34,256 nucleotides of DNA, taken from positions 260,771 through 295,026 of the forward strand of contig NZ_MSQB01000002.1 of the NCBI RefSeq assembly GCF_002149965.1, given 5' to 3'. Every line of letters begins with the position of its first letter. Position 1 is the stretch's first letter. Under the pieces are notes generated by a model. It searched no databases, was not told the DNA's origin, and worked only from the letters and a program-made list of their open reading frames with translations. Positions 6,594 to 14,556 of this stretch are shown here, piece after piece. A program made the translations under genes and the position numbers. The DNA comes from Novosphingobium panipatense (GTDB lineage: Bacteria > Pseudomonadota > Alphaproteobacteria > Sphingomonadales > Sphingomonadaceae).

Positions 6594-8663
6594 TCAGCCC
6601 TTCGGCACCCTCGCATCCAGTTCCGCCAGCCACACCGCTGCGCTGGCATCGGACGGCGCGCGCCAGTCTCCGCGGGGGCTGAGGGCGCCGCCGGAGGATA
6701 CCTTCGGCCCGTTCGGCATGGCCGAGCGCTTGAACTGGCTGAAGGCGAAGAAGCGCCGCAGGAACTTCTCCAGCCAGGATCGGATCACGGCGAGGTCGTA
6801 TTCGTTCTTGCGATCCTCGGGGAAACCGGCAGGCCAGGTGCCCTTCGCCGCATCGCGCCAGGCATGAAGCGCGAGGAACGCTACCTTCGAAGGCTTCTGA
6901 CCAAACCGCATGATATGGTGCAGGAAGAAGTCGTTAAGCTCGTAAGGCCCGATCTTCGCCTCGGTGCTCTGGATCGCGCCGTCGGCACCGGCGGGCACCA
7001 GTTCGGGCGAGATCTCGGTGCCGAGGATGGCGAGCAGCACCTCCTCGGTCTCGGCGCCGAACTGGTCGGTCGTCGCGCACCAGCGGATCAGGTACTGGAT
7101 CAGTGTCTTGGGTACGCCCGCGTTGACCGTATAGTGACTCATCTGATCGCCGACACCATACGTACACCAGCCTAGCGCGAGTTCGGACAAGTCTCCGGTG
7201 CCGATCACGAAGCCGTCGTGCTGGTTGGCAAGGCGGAACAGGTAATCGGTGCGCAGGCCCGCCTGCACGTTCTCGAAGGTCACGTCATAAACGGGCTCTC
7301 CGTTCGAGAAGGCGTGGCCGATGTTCTGGAGCATCGTCGTCGCCGTGGGGCGGATGTCGATCTCTTCCGCCGTGATGCCCACAGCCTTCATCAGCTTCCA
7401 GGCGTTGGACTTGGTGCCGTCGCTGGTGGCGAAGCCGGGCATCGTATAGCCACGAATGAAGGTGCGGGGCAGGCCCAGCCGGTCGCAGGCACGGGCGGCG
7501 ACGATCAGGGCGTGGGTCGAATCAAGCCCGCCCGAGATGCCGATCACCATCGACTTGGCACCGGTCGCCTCGATGCGGCGCATCAGGCCGTCTACCTGAA
7601 TATTGAACGCCTCGTAGCAGTCGGCATCCAGCTTGTCGGCGCGCGAGGGCACGAAGGGGAAGCGCAAGACCGGGCGGATCAGGCCGATGTCGCCGCCCGC
7701 CGGGGCATGGCGGAAACGCACGGTGCGGAAAGTCTCGTCAGGATTGCCCGCTACTTCGGCCGCGTCGTTGAAGGTGGGCACGCGCATCCGGTCCATGACG
7801 ATGCGGTCCACATCGACGTCGGCAATGCAGAGTTCCGCCTCCAGCGAGAAGCGCTCGCTCTCCGCCAGCAGGTCGCCCAGTTCGTAGACGATGCCCTGCC
7901 CGTCCCAGGCAAGGTCGGTCGTGCTCTCGCCGTGACCCGCCGCCGAGTAGATATAGGCCGCCGTGGCGCGGGCCGACTGCGAGCGGCAGAGCAAGTGCCG
8001 TTCGTCCGACTTGCCGATGACGATGTTGGAGGCGGAAAGGTTGCACAGGATCGTCGCTCCGGCGAGCGCGCCGTGCGAGCTGGGCGGGGTGGCGGCCCAG
8101 ATATCCTCGCAGATCTCGATGAAGAAGCGGAAGTTCGGCAGCACTTCCGAGGCGAAGACCAGATCGACGCCGAAAGGCACGTCCTGCCCGTTCACGCGGA
8201 TGGTCTGGCCCTTCAGCGTCTTGCCGCTGGCGAACCAGCGCTTCTCGTAGAACTCGCGGTAATTGGGCAGGTAGGACTTGGGCACCACGCCGAGCAGCCG
8301 CCCATGCGCAATGGCGAGCGCGCAGTTGTAGAGCCGCCCCTTGTGCGGCAGCGCCGCGCCGACCAGCAGCACGGGCGAAAGATCGGCGCTGGCCTGGACG
8401 ATTTCCGCCACGGCCGCTTCCACCGCCTCGATCATCGCCGCCTGCAAGTGCAGGTCGTCGATGGCGTAGGAGGAGAGGCACAGTTCGGGGAAGACCAGCA
8501 GGTCGACATGGGCGTCATGCGCGCGCCGCGTTTCGGCCAGCACGGCGTCGCGGTTGAAGGCGACGTCGGCGGTGCGGACCTTGGGCGTGGACGCGGCGAC
8601 ACGCACGAAGCCGTGTTCGTGCGCCGAGAAGAAGGAATGGGAATAGAAAGGGTGTGCACTCAT
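6594..8663 (-). CDS. nadE: Glutamine-dependent NAD+ synthase
   Basis: A 689-aa two-domain enzyme making NAD+ from deamido-NAD+, ATP and glutamine-derived ammonia. The N-terminal nitrilase-like glutaminase domain shows its triad: Glu60 in [12 protein letters not shown], Lys129 in [19 protein letters not shown] and Cys185 in [10 protein letters not shown]. The C-terminal synthetase domain carries the PP-loop [12 protein letters not shown]. Length matches the long bacterial form (about 680 aa in Mycobacterium), not the short ammonia-dependent one. ATG 8663 gives an N-terminus starting [19 protein letters not shown]; the frame is open upstream but without family features. It diverges from sufE, with 73 bp between the starts. 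Confidence 0.95.
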   Translation of the reverse strand: MSAHPFYSHSFFSAHEHGFVRVAASTPKVRTADVAFNRDAVLAETRRAHDAHVDLLVFPELCLSSYAIDDLHLQAAMIEAVEAAVAEIVQASADLSPVLLVGAALPHKGRLYNCALAIAHGRLLGVVPKSYLPNYREFYEKRWFASGKTLKGQTIRVNGQDVPFGVDLVFASEVLPNFRFFIEICEDIWAATPPSSHGALAGATILCNLSASNIVIGKSDERHLLCRSQSARATAAYIYSAAGHGESTTDLAWDGQGIVYELGDLLAESERFSLEAELCIADVDVDRIVMDRMRVPTFNDAAEVAGNPDETFRTVRFRHAPAGGDIGLIRPVLRFPFVPSRADKLDADCYEAFNIQVDGLMRRIEATGAKSMVIGISGGLDSTHALIVAARACDRLGLPRTFIRGYTMPGFATSDGTKSNAWKLMKAVGITAEEIDIRPTATTMLQNIGHAFSNGEPVYDVTFENVQAGLRTDYLFRLANQHDGFVIGTGDLSELALGWCTYGVGDQMSHYTVNAGVPKTLIQYLIRWCATTDQFGAETEEVLLAILGTEISPELVPAGADGAIQSTEAKIGPYELNDFFLHHIMRFGQKPSKVAFLALHAWRDAAKGTWPAGFPEDRKNEYDLAVIRSWLEKFLRRFFAFSQFKRSAMPNGPKVSSGGALSPRGDWRAPSDASAAVWLAELDARVPKG

Positions 8664-8736
8664 GGGCAAATCCCTGACAGGAACGAGAGCGAGAGGCAAC
8701 TTCCCCTTGCCCTCGCCCGCGCCGCGCTTAAATGGC

Positions 8737-9183
8737 ATGGGCATGCGCAGCCTCGACGACATCCGCGAAGAATACGAGTTTTCCGAAGGCGATGAACGCT
8801 ATCGCCTGCTGATCGGCCTCGGCGCCGAACTCGATCCCATGCCCGACGCGCTGAAGACGGACGCCACCAAAGTGCGCGGCTGCTCGGCCAGCGTCTGGGT
8901 CTATCCGATGGCGCAGGACGACGGCACGCTGCACTTCCTGGCGGACAGCAATGCGGCGATCACCAAGGGCATCGTCTCGCTGGTGATCTCGGCCGTGCAG
9001 GACCGGCCCGCCGCCGAAGTGGCCCAGACCGACATCGCTGCTGCGCTGGAGCCGTTCGACCTCAAGAACCAGCTCTCGTCCAACCGCACCCAGGGCGTAC
9101 CGAACATGATCGCGCTGATCCGCGAGACGGCAGCGCGTTATGCGCAAGGCGCGGGAAGCAACGGAGCCGCAGGAACCGCATGA
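8737..9183 (+). CDS. sufE: SufE-type cysteine desulfuration protein
   Basis: A 148-aa SufE-family protein. It accepts persulfide sulfur from a SufS cysteine desulfurase and passes it to the SufBCD scaffold for Fe-S cluster assembly. The active-site Cys49 lies in VRGCSASVW, matching the conserved RGCxSxVW loop, and the C-terminal QGVPNMIALIR helix is also typical. Two starts are possible, ATG 8737 (MGMRSLDD) or ATG 8743. The SufBCDS genes are not in this window. The stop overlaps the next start by 4 nt (ATGA). Confidence 0.93.
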   Translation: MGMRSLDDIREEYEFSEGDERYRLLIGLGAELDPMPDALKTDATKVRGCSASVWVYPMAQDDGTLHFLADSNAAITKGIVSLVISAVQDRPAAEVAQTDIAAALEPFDLKNQLSSNRTQGVPNMIALIRETAARYAQGAGSNGAAGTA

Positions 9184-9539
9184 GGCACCTCAGCCGCCAC
9201 GCATGGATGGCGGCGGGGCTGTTCTTCGTCGCGCTGGGCACGATCGGCATCTTCCTGCCGGTTATGCCGACGGTAGTGTTCTACCTGCTGGCGGCCTGGT
9301 GCTTCGGCAAGAGCCACCCGGAATGGGCGGAGCGGCTCTACAACCACCCGCATTACGGCCACAACTTGCGCGAATGGCGCGACCGGCGCGCGATCAGCCG
9401 CAAGGGCAAGATCTCCGCGATTCTGGCGATGACGGGTTCGATTCCGTTCACCTGGTTCACGGCAGGCTGGCCCTGGGTGCTGATCCCGGTGGGCGTGCTG
9501 GCGGTGATCGGGCCGTGGATCTGGACGCGGGCAGAGTAG
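9180..9539 (+). CDS. YbaN family (DUF454) inner-membrane protein
   Basis: A 119-aa protein with hydrophobic segments near residues 10-38 and 82-114, separated by a polar segment with SHPEWAERLYNHPHYG and LREWRDRRAIS. The early GLFFVALGTIGIFLPVMPT and later REWRD...AI are typical of the DUF454/YbaN family. Function of the family is unknown. ATG 9180 overlaps the sufE stop, so the two are co-transcribed and probably coupled. Confidence 0.88.
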   Translation: MRHLSRHAWMAAGLFFVALGTIGIFLPVMPTVVFYLLAAWCFGKSHPEWAERLYNHPHYGHNLREWRDRRAISRKGKISAILAMTGSIPFTWFTAGWPWVLIPVGVLAVIGPWIWTRAE

Positions 9540-9540
9540 C

Positions 9541-9663
9541 ACGTCGTCCCGGACTTGATCCGGGACCGCTGGCCTCGCGTCACCCCACTCTCGGCAGGGC
9601 GCCTTACCGCAAGCTTGCGCCTAAAGGATTGCCAGCGGTCCCGGATCAAGTCCGGGACGACGT
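9541..9663. repeat. Inverted pair of REP hairpins between convergent genes
   Basis: Two perfect 33-nt copies of the REP unit seen at 5694 face each other at 9541-9573 and 9631-9663, about 57 bp apart. Each has the stem GTCCCGGA/TCCGGGAC, with loop CTTGA in one copy and TCAAG in the inverted one. The pair fills almost the whole gap between the YbaN-like gene (ends 9539) and crtZ (ends 9670), which converge. It can form either two small hairpins or one long cruciform and probably acts as a bidirectional transcript end. Confidence 0.9.
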
Positions 9664-9669
9664 GGTTTT

Positions 9670-10191
9670 TCAGCGCTCCTCCACCGCCTCGCGCAGCACA
9701 GCGATGCCCTGCTCGCGCTGGCGCCGCAGTTCCTGCTTGAGCACCGCCGGATCGCGCGCGACCACGAAGCCGAAGCTCACCCCGCCTTCCTTGCCGATCG
9801 TGGCGTGGTGGAGCTTGTGCGCCTGCACCAGCCGCTTGGCATAGCCGCGCTTGGGCACCCAGCGGAAATAGCGCTGGTGGACCAGACCGTCGTGGATCAG
9901 CGTATAGATCACGCCGTAGAGCAGCACGCCCAGCCCGATCCAGGTCCCCGGCGCCCAGGCATCGGCGCCCATGACCAGGGGTGAGCCCACCGCGAACATC
10001 GCGATGCTGATCACCGCGCCGACCAGCGCGTAGAGGTCGTTCTTCTCGAGGAGATTGTCGTGCGGCTCGTGGTGGTCGCGGTGCCAAGCCCAGCCGAAGC
10101 CATGCATGATGTACTTGTGGCTGGCCCAGGCCACGAATTCCATGGCGGCGGCGGAAGCCAGCACGATCAGGGCGGCGGAGAGGAAGGACAT
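9670..10191 (-). CDS. crtZ: Beta-carotene 3-hydroxylase CrtZ
   Basis: A 173-aa membrane-bound di-iron hydroxylase that adds 3-hydroxyl groups to beta-ionone rings, giving zeaxanthin from beta-carotene. The histidine clusters that bind the irons are all present: HKYIMHG (near 25-31), HRDHH (near 37-41), HDGLVHQRY (near 99-107) and HKLHHA (near 125-130). Four hydrophobic segments surround them. Length fits CrtZ (160-180 aa). No other carotenoid genes lie within the window. It transcribes toward the REP pair and diverges from a small secreted protein gene. Confidence 0.93.
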   Translation of the reverse strand: MSFLSAALIVLASAAAMEFVAWASHKYIMHGFGWAWHRDHHEPHDNLLEKNDLYALVGAVISIAMFAVGSPLVMGADAWAPGTWIGLGVLLYGVIYTLIHDGLVHQRYFRWVPKRGYAKRLVQAHKLHHATIGKEGGVSFGFVVARDPAVLKQELRRQREQGIAVLREAVEER

Positions 10192-10245
10192 GATCGCCTT
10201 CTAGCTCTTTGCGCCATCGATGTCAGGGTGTCTCGAAAAAGAACG

Positions 10246-10301
10246 GGAATGCAGATGCAACCGCGACGACGCGGGGTGGTACACGGCTGTACCTGCATTC
10301 C
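10246..10301. promoter_or_regulatory. Nested inverted repeat upstream of crtZ
   Basis: Outer arms GGAATGCAG (10246-10254) and CTGCATTCC (10293-10301) enclose an inner hairpin with arms GGTACA and TGTACC around CGGC (10278-10293). Flanking poly-A/T-like runs (AAAAAG before, CTTTTTC after) extend the symmetry. It lies 54 bp before the crtZ ATG and 178 bp before the divergent gene at 10479, so it may be an operator for either. Only symmetry and position support this. The rest of 10192-10478 shows no convincing gene. Confidence 0.35.
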
Positions 10302-10478
10302 TCTTTTTCTTTCAGGCGCCCTCTCCCGTCGGGTCGCAAGAGCCCTCTACAGCCTCTGCCCGGCGACACTTAGTTACAAATGCCGACAGGACTGTGACCT
10401 GTGAGTCTTCTCCCGTTCATATTCGCCAGCCTAATTCTGAATGCACGGAACAAGACCCGAAAAAAGAAGGAAAGTCCC

Positions 10479-10853
10479 ATGCGCAAGATCGCCCGTTTCA
10501 TCGCCCCCGCCCTGGTCGCCACGCTGGGTCTCTCGGCCATCGCCCCCGGTATCGCCGAGGCTGCCGCGCCGCACCGCGAAGCCGCCCGCATCACTCCGAA
10601 TCGCGAAGCCCGGATCCGCTCGGACATCGCCGGCCTTCGCAGCCAGATCGATCGCGCCGCCGCCCGCCGCACGATCAGCCAGCGCGAAGCCAAGGGCCTG
10701 CGCAACGACGCCGCCCAGGTCCAGCGCCTCCACACCGCCTATGCCCGCGGCGGCCTGACCGCCTACGAGGCGCAGACCCTGGAAGGAAAGGTCAACCGCA
10801 TTCGCGGCGCCCTCCACCTGGAGCGCAACGATCGCAATGGCTACCGCCGCTAA
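10479..10853 (+). CDS. Small secreted helical protein of unknown function
   Basis: A 124-aa protein with a clear Sec signal peptide (basic start MRKIARF, hydrophobic core, Ala-rich cleavage region near residues 26-30). The mature part is basic and helical, with the recurring layout REARIRSDIAGLRSQIDRA, ISQREAKGLRND, YARGGLTAYEAQTLEGKV and a short tail. Small periplasmic proteins with this kind of helix layout are, to my recollection, common in sphingomonads, but I know of no function. ATG 10479 follows AGAAGGAAAG, a good ribosome-binding site. Confidence 0.75.
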   Translation: MRKIARFIAPALVATLGLSAIAPGIAEAAAPHREAARITPNREARIRSDIAGLRSQIDRAAARRTISQREAKGLRNDAAQVQRLHTAYARGGLTAYEAQTLEGKVNRIRGALHLERNDRNGYRR

Positions 10854-10895
10854 GAAGCTCCAGTTGACCGCTTAGCGAATAATGTTGCGCGAAAA

Positions 10896-10934
10896 GGCGC
10901 GCCGGTTCCCCTTGAATTGCGGGTCCGGCGCGCC
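10896..10934 (+). promoter_or_regulatory. GC-rich hairpin just before leuC
   Basis: Perfect 10-bp arms GGCGCGCCGG (10896-10905) and CCGGCGCGCC (10925-10934) with a 19-nt loop end 16 nt before the leuC ATG. No T-tract follows. It could shield the leuC start in the mRNA or end the upstream transcript inefficiently. No leucine-rich leader peptide is seen: the frame from ATG 10882 runs in frame into leuC and has only two Leu in its first 11 codons. Confidence 0.45.
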
Positions 10935-10950
10935 TAATCGCGCTTTCACC

Positions 10951-12384
10951 ATGACCACGAAACCGCGCACCCTCTACCAGAAGATCTGGGACGCCCACGT
11001 CGTCGACACGCGCGACGACGGAACCAGCCTCATCTATATCGACCGTCACCTCGTTCACGAAGTGACGAGCCCGCAGGCCTTCGAAAGCCTACGCGTGGCC
11101 GGTCGTCCGGTGCGCCGCCCCGATCTTACCCTCGCGGTTCCCGATCACAATCTGCCGACCACGGCGCGCAAGGACGCGGAAGGGCGCGTCCTGCCGATCA
11201 CCGATCCCGAAAGCGCGCAGCAGCTGGCCGCGCTGAAGCGCAACGCGCCCGAATTCGGCGTGCGCTACATCGACGCCACCGATGCCGAACAGGGCATCGT
11301 CCACGTCGTCGGTCCCGAGCAGGGCTTCTCGCTGCCCGGTGCCACGATCGTCTGCGGCGACAGCCACACCGCCTGCCACGGCGGCATCGGCGCGCTGGCC
11401 TTCGGCATCGGCACCAGCGAGGTCGAGCACGTGCTCGCCACCCAGACCCTGCTGCTCAAGCAGTCGAAGAGCTTCGAGGTTCGCGTCGACGGCCGGCTCG
11501 GCGCCGGGGTCACGCCCAAGGACGTAATCCTGCACATCATCGGCGTGATCGGCACCGCCGGCGGCACCGGCTATGTGATCGAGTTCCGCGGCAACGTCTT
11601 CGAGGAAATGTCCGTCGAAGGCCGCCTCACCGTCTGCAACATGGCCATCGAAGGCGGCGCCCGCGCTGGCCTGATCGCGCCGGACGAAACCACGATCGCC
11701 TATGTCGAAGGCCGTCCCTATGCGCCCAAGGGCGAGGACTGGGACAAGGCCGTGGCCTGGTGGAACAGCCTCGCCACCGATGTCGGCGCGACGTTCGACA
11801 AGACTGTCTCGATCCGCGCCGAGGATATCCAGCCGACCGTCACCTGGGGCACCAGCCCCGAGGATACCTCCGCGATCGGCGGCGTGGTCCCCGCGCCGGA
11901 AGACTTCGCCGATGCCTCCAAGCGCGACGCGGTGAAGGTCAGCCTCGACTACATGGGCCTGACGCCCGGCACGAAGCTCACCGAAGTAGAAGTGCAGAAC
12001 GTCTTCATCGGCTCCTGCACCAACAGCCGCATCGAGGACATCCGCGCCGCCGCCGCCGTGCTCAAGGGCCGCCACAAGGCCGACAACGTCAAATGGGCGA
12101 TCGTCGTCCCCGGCTCGGGCCTGGTCAAGGCGCAGGCCGAGGCCGAGGGGCTGGACAAGATCATCGTCGAGGCGGGCCTCGAATGGCGCGAACCGGGCTG
12201 CTCGGCCTGTCTCGCCATGAACCCCGACAAGGTTCCGGCCGGGGAGCGCTGCGCCTCGACCAGCAACCGCAACTTTACCGGCCGCCAGGGACCCGGCAGC
12301 CGTACCCACCTGATGAGCCCCGCCATGGCCGCCGCCGCCGCGGTTACCGGCAGGCTCACCGATGTGCGCGAACTGGTAGGATAA
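10951..12384 (+). CDS. leuC: 3-isopropylmalate dehydratase large subunit
   Basis: A 477-aa aconitase-family protein that, with LeuD, converts 2-isopropylmalate to 3-isopropylmalate in leucine synthesis. The three cysteines that ligate the 4Fe-4S cluster are Cys356 (IGSCTNSR) and Cys417/Cys420 ([12 protein letters not shown]). The substrate and active-site motif VCGDSHT is also present. Length fits LeuC (466 aa in E. coli). ATG 10951 gives the family N-terminus ([15 protein letters not shown]). The frame stays open to ATG 10882, but the 23 extra residues show no family similarity. First gene of leuC - small membrane protein - leuD. Confidence 0.97.
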   Translation: MTTKPRTLYQKIWDAHVVDTRDDGTSLIYIDRHLVHEVTSPQAFESLRVAGRPVRRPDLTLAVPDHNLPTTARKDAEGRVLPITDPESAQQLAALKRNAPEFGVRYIDATDAEQGIVHVVGPEQGFSLPGATIVCGDSHTACHGGIGALAFGIGTSEVEHVLATQTLLLKQSKSFEVRVDGRLGAGVTPKDVILHIIGVIGTAGGTGYVIEFRGNVFEEMSVEGRLTVCNMAIEGGARAGLIAPDETTIAYVEGRPYAPKGEDWDKAVAWWNSLATDVGATFDKTVSIRAEDIQPTVTWGTSPEDTSAIGGVVPAPEDFADASKRDAVKVSLDYMGLTPGTKLTEVEVQNVFIGSCTNSRIEDIRAAAAVLKGRHKADNVKWAIVVPGSGLVKAQAEAEGLDKIIVEAGLEWREPGCSACLAMNPDKVPAGERCASTSNRNFTGRQGPGSRTHLMSPAMAAAAAVTGRLTDVRELVG

Positions 12385-12391
12385 GCACGAC

Positions 12392-12556
12392 ATGTCGAAC
12401 GATTCGGAAAACAACCTGGCCGGCAAGGCCGCTCTCGCTGCCGGTGCCGCCATCGGTTCCGCCGCCATCGCCGCGGCGCTGCTGTTCGTGAAGCGCCGCA
12501 AGGCCCGCGCCAGCGAAAAGCCGCTGCACCCCGAACAGGCACCCGAGACCGATTGA
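12392..12556 (+). CDS. 54-aa single-pass membrane protein between leuC and leuD
   Basis: A short gene starting at ATG 12392, 7 nt after leuC, and ending in a TGA that overlaps the leuD ATG (TGATG). The protein has a polar, acidic start ([11 protein letters not shown]), an Ala/Gly-rich hydrophobic helix at about residues 14-32, then a basic stretch [11 protein letters not shown] and a short acidic tail, a classic N-out/C-in single-pass layout. The tight spacing and coupled stop/start argue that it is a real gene rather than a spacer. It has no recognised family and no obvious role in leucine synthesis. Confidence 0.7.
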   Translation: MSNDSENNLAGKAALAAGAAIGSAAIAAALLFVKRRKARASEKPLHPEQAPETD

Positions 12557-13155
12557 TGAAGCCGATCTCCCACGTTGCCGGACGGGCCATCCCGTTCGGC
12601 CGCAAGAACGTCGACACCGACGTCATCATCCCGGCGCACTGGCTCAAGACCATCACCCGCGAAGGCCTCGGCAAGGGCGCTTTCGAAGCGGTGAAGAAGG
12701 AAGAGGGCAATGTGTTCGAGAACCCCGAATTCTCGGGCGCGCCGATCCTGATCGCGGGCGACAACTTCGGTTGCGGTTCGAGCCGTGAACACGCCGCCTG
12801 GGCCCTGCTCGACATGGGGATCACCAGCGTGATCGCCCCGAGCTTCTCGGACATCTTCTCGGGCAATGCCTTCAAGAACGGTATCCTTACCGTGGCCCTG
12901 CCGCAGGAAGCGATCGACCGGCTGATGGAAGTCGCGCAGACCGACCCCATCGACATCGACCTTGAAACGCAGACCGTCACCACGCGTTTCCAGGACCGCT
13001 ACAGCTTCGAAATCGACCCGTTCCGCAAGCACTGCCTGCTGGGCGGGCTGGACGAAGTGGGCCTCACCATGGCGCAAGGCGATGCGATCGCCGCGCACGA
13101 GGCGAAGGCGCGCGACGCCCTGCCGTTCCTGGCAAAAACACCCGCGACGGCCTGA
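12556..13155 (+). CDS. leuD: 3-isopropylmalate dehydratase small subunit
   Basis: A 199-aa protein, the swivel-domain partner of LeuC. Typical motifs are [16 protein letters not shown] near the N-terminus, [16 protein letters not shown] in the middle (the substrate-binding loop of the family) and [16 protein letters not shown]. Length matches the 201 aa of E. coli LeuD. ATG 12556 overlaps the stop of the 54-aa gene. The upstream TTG at 12553 adds only one residue. It forms a heterodimer with LeuC in the cytosol. Confidence 0.96.
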   Translation: MKPISHVAGRAIPFGRKNVDTDVIIPAHWLKTITREGLGKGAFEAVKKEEGNVFENPEFSGAPILIAGDNFGCGSSREHAAWALLDMGITSVIAPSFSDIFSGNAFKNGILTVALPQEAIDRLMEVAQTDPIDIDLETQTVTTRFQDRYSFEIDPFRKHCLLGGLDEVGLTMAQGDAIAAHEAKARDALPFLAKTPATA

Positions 13156-13173
13156 AAACCCATCCTGATACCC

Positions 13174-13202
13174 CGTCGTCCCGGATCAAGTCCGGGACGA
13201 CG
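13174..13202. repeat. REP-type hairpin, GC subfamily, after leuD
   Basis: A perfectly symmetric 29-nt copy: CGTC, stem GTCCCGGA, loop TCAAG, stem TCCGGGAC, GACG. It has the same core as the copies at 5699 and 9546 in the inverted orientation, but with longer matching flanks (12-bp stem). It sits 18 nt after the leuD stop and probably marks the 3' end of the leu transcript. Confidence 0.85.
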
Positions 13203-13273
13203 GACAAATCTCCATTGCCCCGACCCGCTTCGCCCCCTATCGGCAGGATGAAGTCCTAATCCGAGGGTATCCG

Positions 13274-13591
13274 ATGACGAGTTTCCAGGATCGCGAGCGC
13301 GCCGAAGAGGCGAAGTTCGTGCATGATGCCGACACCCAGTTCCGCATCCAGGCGCGCCGCAACCGGCTGCTGGGCGAATGGGCTGCCGCGCGGATGGGCC
13401 TTTCTCATGCCGAAACCGAAGCCTACGCCAAGGCCGTGGTCCAGGCCGACTTCGAGGAAGCCGGTGACGAAGACGTGATCCGCAAGCTGCTGGGCGACCT
13501 GATCGCCGCCGGCGTCGATGCCTCCGAACCCGAAATCCGCACCGCGCTCGAAGAAAAGCAGGTCGAGGCGCGCCGCGCCTTCCTGGGCTGA
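13274..13591 (+). CDS. F1-ATPase inhibitor zeta subunit (DUF1476)
   Basis: A 105-aa acidic, all-helical protein of the DUF1476 family, named the zeta subunit because the Paracoccus denitrificans member inhibits ATP hydrolysis by F1-ATPase. Family features are the start FQDRERAEEAKFVHD, the RNRLLGEWAA segment and the C-terminal AGVDASEPEIRTALEEKQVEARR. Length matches the family (about 100-110 aa). GAGGG lies upstream of ATG 13274. It is not near the atp operon here; bolA follows after 27 nt, so these are probably co-transcribed with grxD. Confidence 0.9.
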   Translation: MTSFQDRERAEEAKFVHDADTQFRIQARRNRLLGEWAAARMGLSHAETEAYAKAVVQADFEEAGDEDVIRKLLGDLIAAGVDASEPEIRTALEEKQVEARRAFLG

Positions 13592-13618
13592 TAGCCCGCC
13601 GCTTCAAAGGAATCTGCC

Positions 13619-13852
13619 ATGGCGATGCCAGCCAGTGAAATCGAAGCCATGATCCGCGCCGCCCTGCCCGATGCGGAAGTGGAGATCACCGATCTTGCCG
13701 GAGACGGCGACCACTATGCCGCGCGCGTCACCAGCGCCGCCTTCGCGGGCAAGCCCCGCGTCGCCCAGCACAAGATGGTCTACGAAGCGCTGGGCGGCCG
13801 CATGGGCGGCGTGCTCCACGCCTTGCAACTCACCACCGCCGTCCCCAATTGA
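13619..13852 (+). CDS. bolA: BolA family protein
   Basis: A 77-aa BolA-family protein, in the size range of the short IbaG/BolA2 type. It has the start MPASEIEAMIRAALPDAEVEI, a central DGDHYAARVTSAAF strand region and the conserved KPRVAQHKMVYEALGGRMGG, whose His together with monothiol glutaredoxin can bind a 2Fe-2S cluster. An AAAGGA site precedes ATG 13619. The next gene, 29 nt on, is the CGFS glutaredoxin, its known partner, so the pair probably acts in Fe-S trafficking or iron sensing. Confidence 0.93.
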   Translation: MAMPASEIEAMIRAALPDAEVEITDLAGDGDHYAARVTSAAFAGKPRVAQHKMVYEALGGRMGGVLHALQLTTAVPN

Positions 13853-13881
13853 TGTCGGCACAGTCTGAAGGTTTAACTGAA

Positions 13882-14211
13882 ATGTCCGACGTCAACGCCC
13901 GTATCGACGAGATTGTAAAGAACAACGACATCGTCCTGTTCATGAAGGGCACGCCGCTGTTCCCGCAGTGTGGTTTCTCCAGCCGCGCGATCGCCATCCT
14001 CGAACAGCTTGGCGCGCCTTACGAGAGCGTGGACGTGCTTCAGGACATGGATATCCGCCAGGGCATCAAGGCCTATTCGGATTGGCCGACGATCCCGCAG
14101 CTCTACGTGAAGGGCGAATTCGTCGGCGGCAGCGACATCATGATGGAAATGTACGAGGCAGGCGAACTGCACCAGCTGTTCATCGATACCGGCCTCGCCA
14201 CCCAGGGTTGA
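13882..14211 (+). CDS. grxD: Monothiol (CGFS) glutaredoxin Grx4
   Basis: A 109-aa monothiol glutaredoxin. The CGFS active site is Cys30-Gly-Phe-Ser, preceded by the conserved LFMKGTPLFPQ. The TIPQLYVKGEFVGG and GGSDIMMEM segments are the glutathione-binding features of the family. These proteins dimerise around a glutathione-ligated 2Fe-2S cluster and hand it on, often as a heterodimer with BolA. Length matches E. coli GrxD (115 aa). ATG 13882 is chosen because the family begins there; the frame stays open to 13849 inside the bolA end. Confidence 0.95.
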   Translation: MSDVNARIDEIVKNNDIVLFMKGTPLFPQCGFSSRAIAILEQLGAPYESVDVLQDMDIRQGIKAYSDWPTIPQLYVKGEFVGGSDIMMEMYEAGELHQLFIDTGLATQG

Positions 14212-14256
14212 TCCCCAAGCTTGATCAGGGGGCTGATAGCCCGAACGAATTCGCGA

Positions 14257-14286
14257 AGCGCCTGGGGGCAACCTCGGGCGCTTTTT
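14257..14286 (+). terminator. Likely rho-independent terminator after grxD
   Basis: Arms AGCGCC (14257-14262) and GGCGCT (14277-14282), with further partial pairing inside the loop, are followed by TTTTT. It lies 46 nt after the grxD stop, as expected for the end of the bolA-grxD transcript. Confidence 0.7.
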
Positions 14287-14314
14287 CGTGGCTTCGGGGA
14301 AGGAGGTTCTCGGG

Positions 14315-14347
14315 GAGACGGGGCCGGGAGACAATCGGCCCCGTCTC
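14315..14347. repeat. Perfect 12-bp hairpin in the grxD-NUDIX gap
   Basis: Arms GAGACGGGGCCG (14315-14326) and CGGCCCCGTCTC (14336-14347) pair perfectly around a 9-nt loop. No T-tract follows on either strand. It may be a second transcript end, a protein site or part of a small RNA. The remaining stretch up to 14556 shows no convincing gene or promoter. Confidence 0.6.
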
Positions 14348-14556
14348 GGTCGAGATTTACTCGAGGGTACGTTATCCTATAAGCACGAGTCGTGCCACTT
14401 CGCCCTTTCCCGCACGATTCCGGCATTTTCGAGCAAGCCCCGGACCCCGCGGCAGGCAGAACTGTAAAGTATTCCGGCAATCCCGCGTCGGCGGCATGAC
14501 GATGCGATGACGCAAAACCGCTTGCCTCTCGCGGTCCAGGACGCAAACTCGCGAAC

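Noticed and set aside
7218..8795. A 525-codon plus-strand open frame opposite nadE
   Set aside because: nadE has its full catalytic triad and PP-loop on the other strand; the plus frame has no recognisable domain.
9541..9663. CRISPR-like repeat array
   Set aside because: Only two copies, inverted, with a single interval and palindromic cores; this is a REP pair, and no cas gene is present.
10220..10867. A 215-codon frame overlapping the small secreted protein
   Set aside because: The frame at 10479 has a signal peptide and a good ribosome-binding site; the longer frame is low-complexity Arg/Pro sequence.
11089..13098. A 669-codon minus-strand open frame over leuC-leuD
   Set aside because: It mirrors two clear enzymes and reflects the high G+C third-position bias; no family features or start signals.
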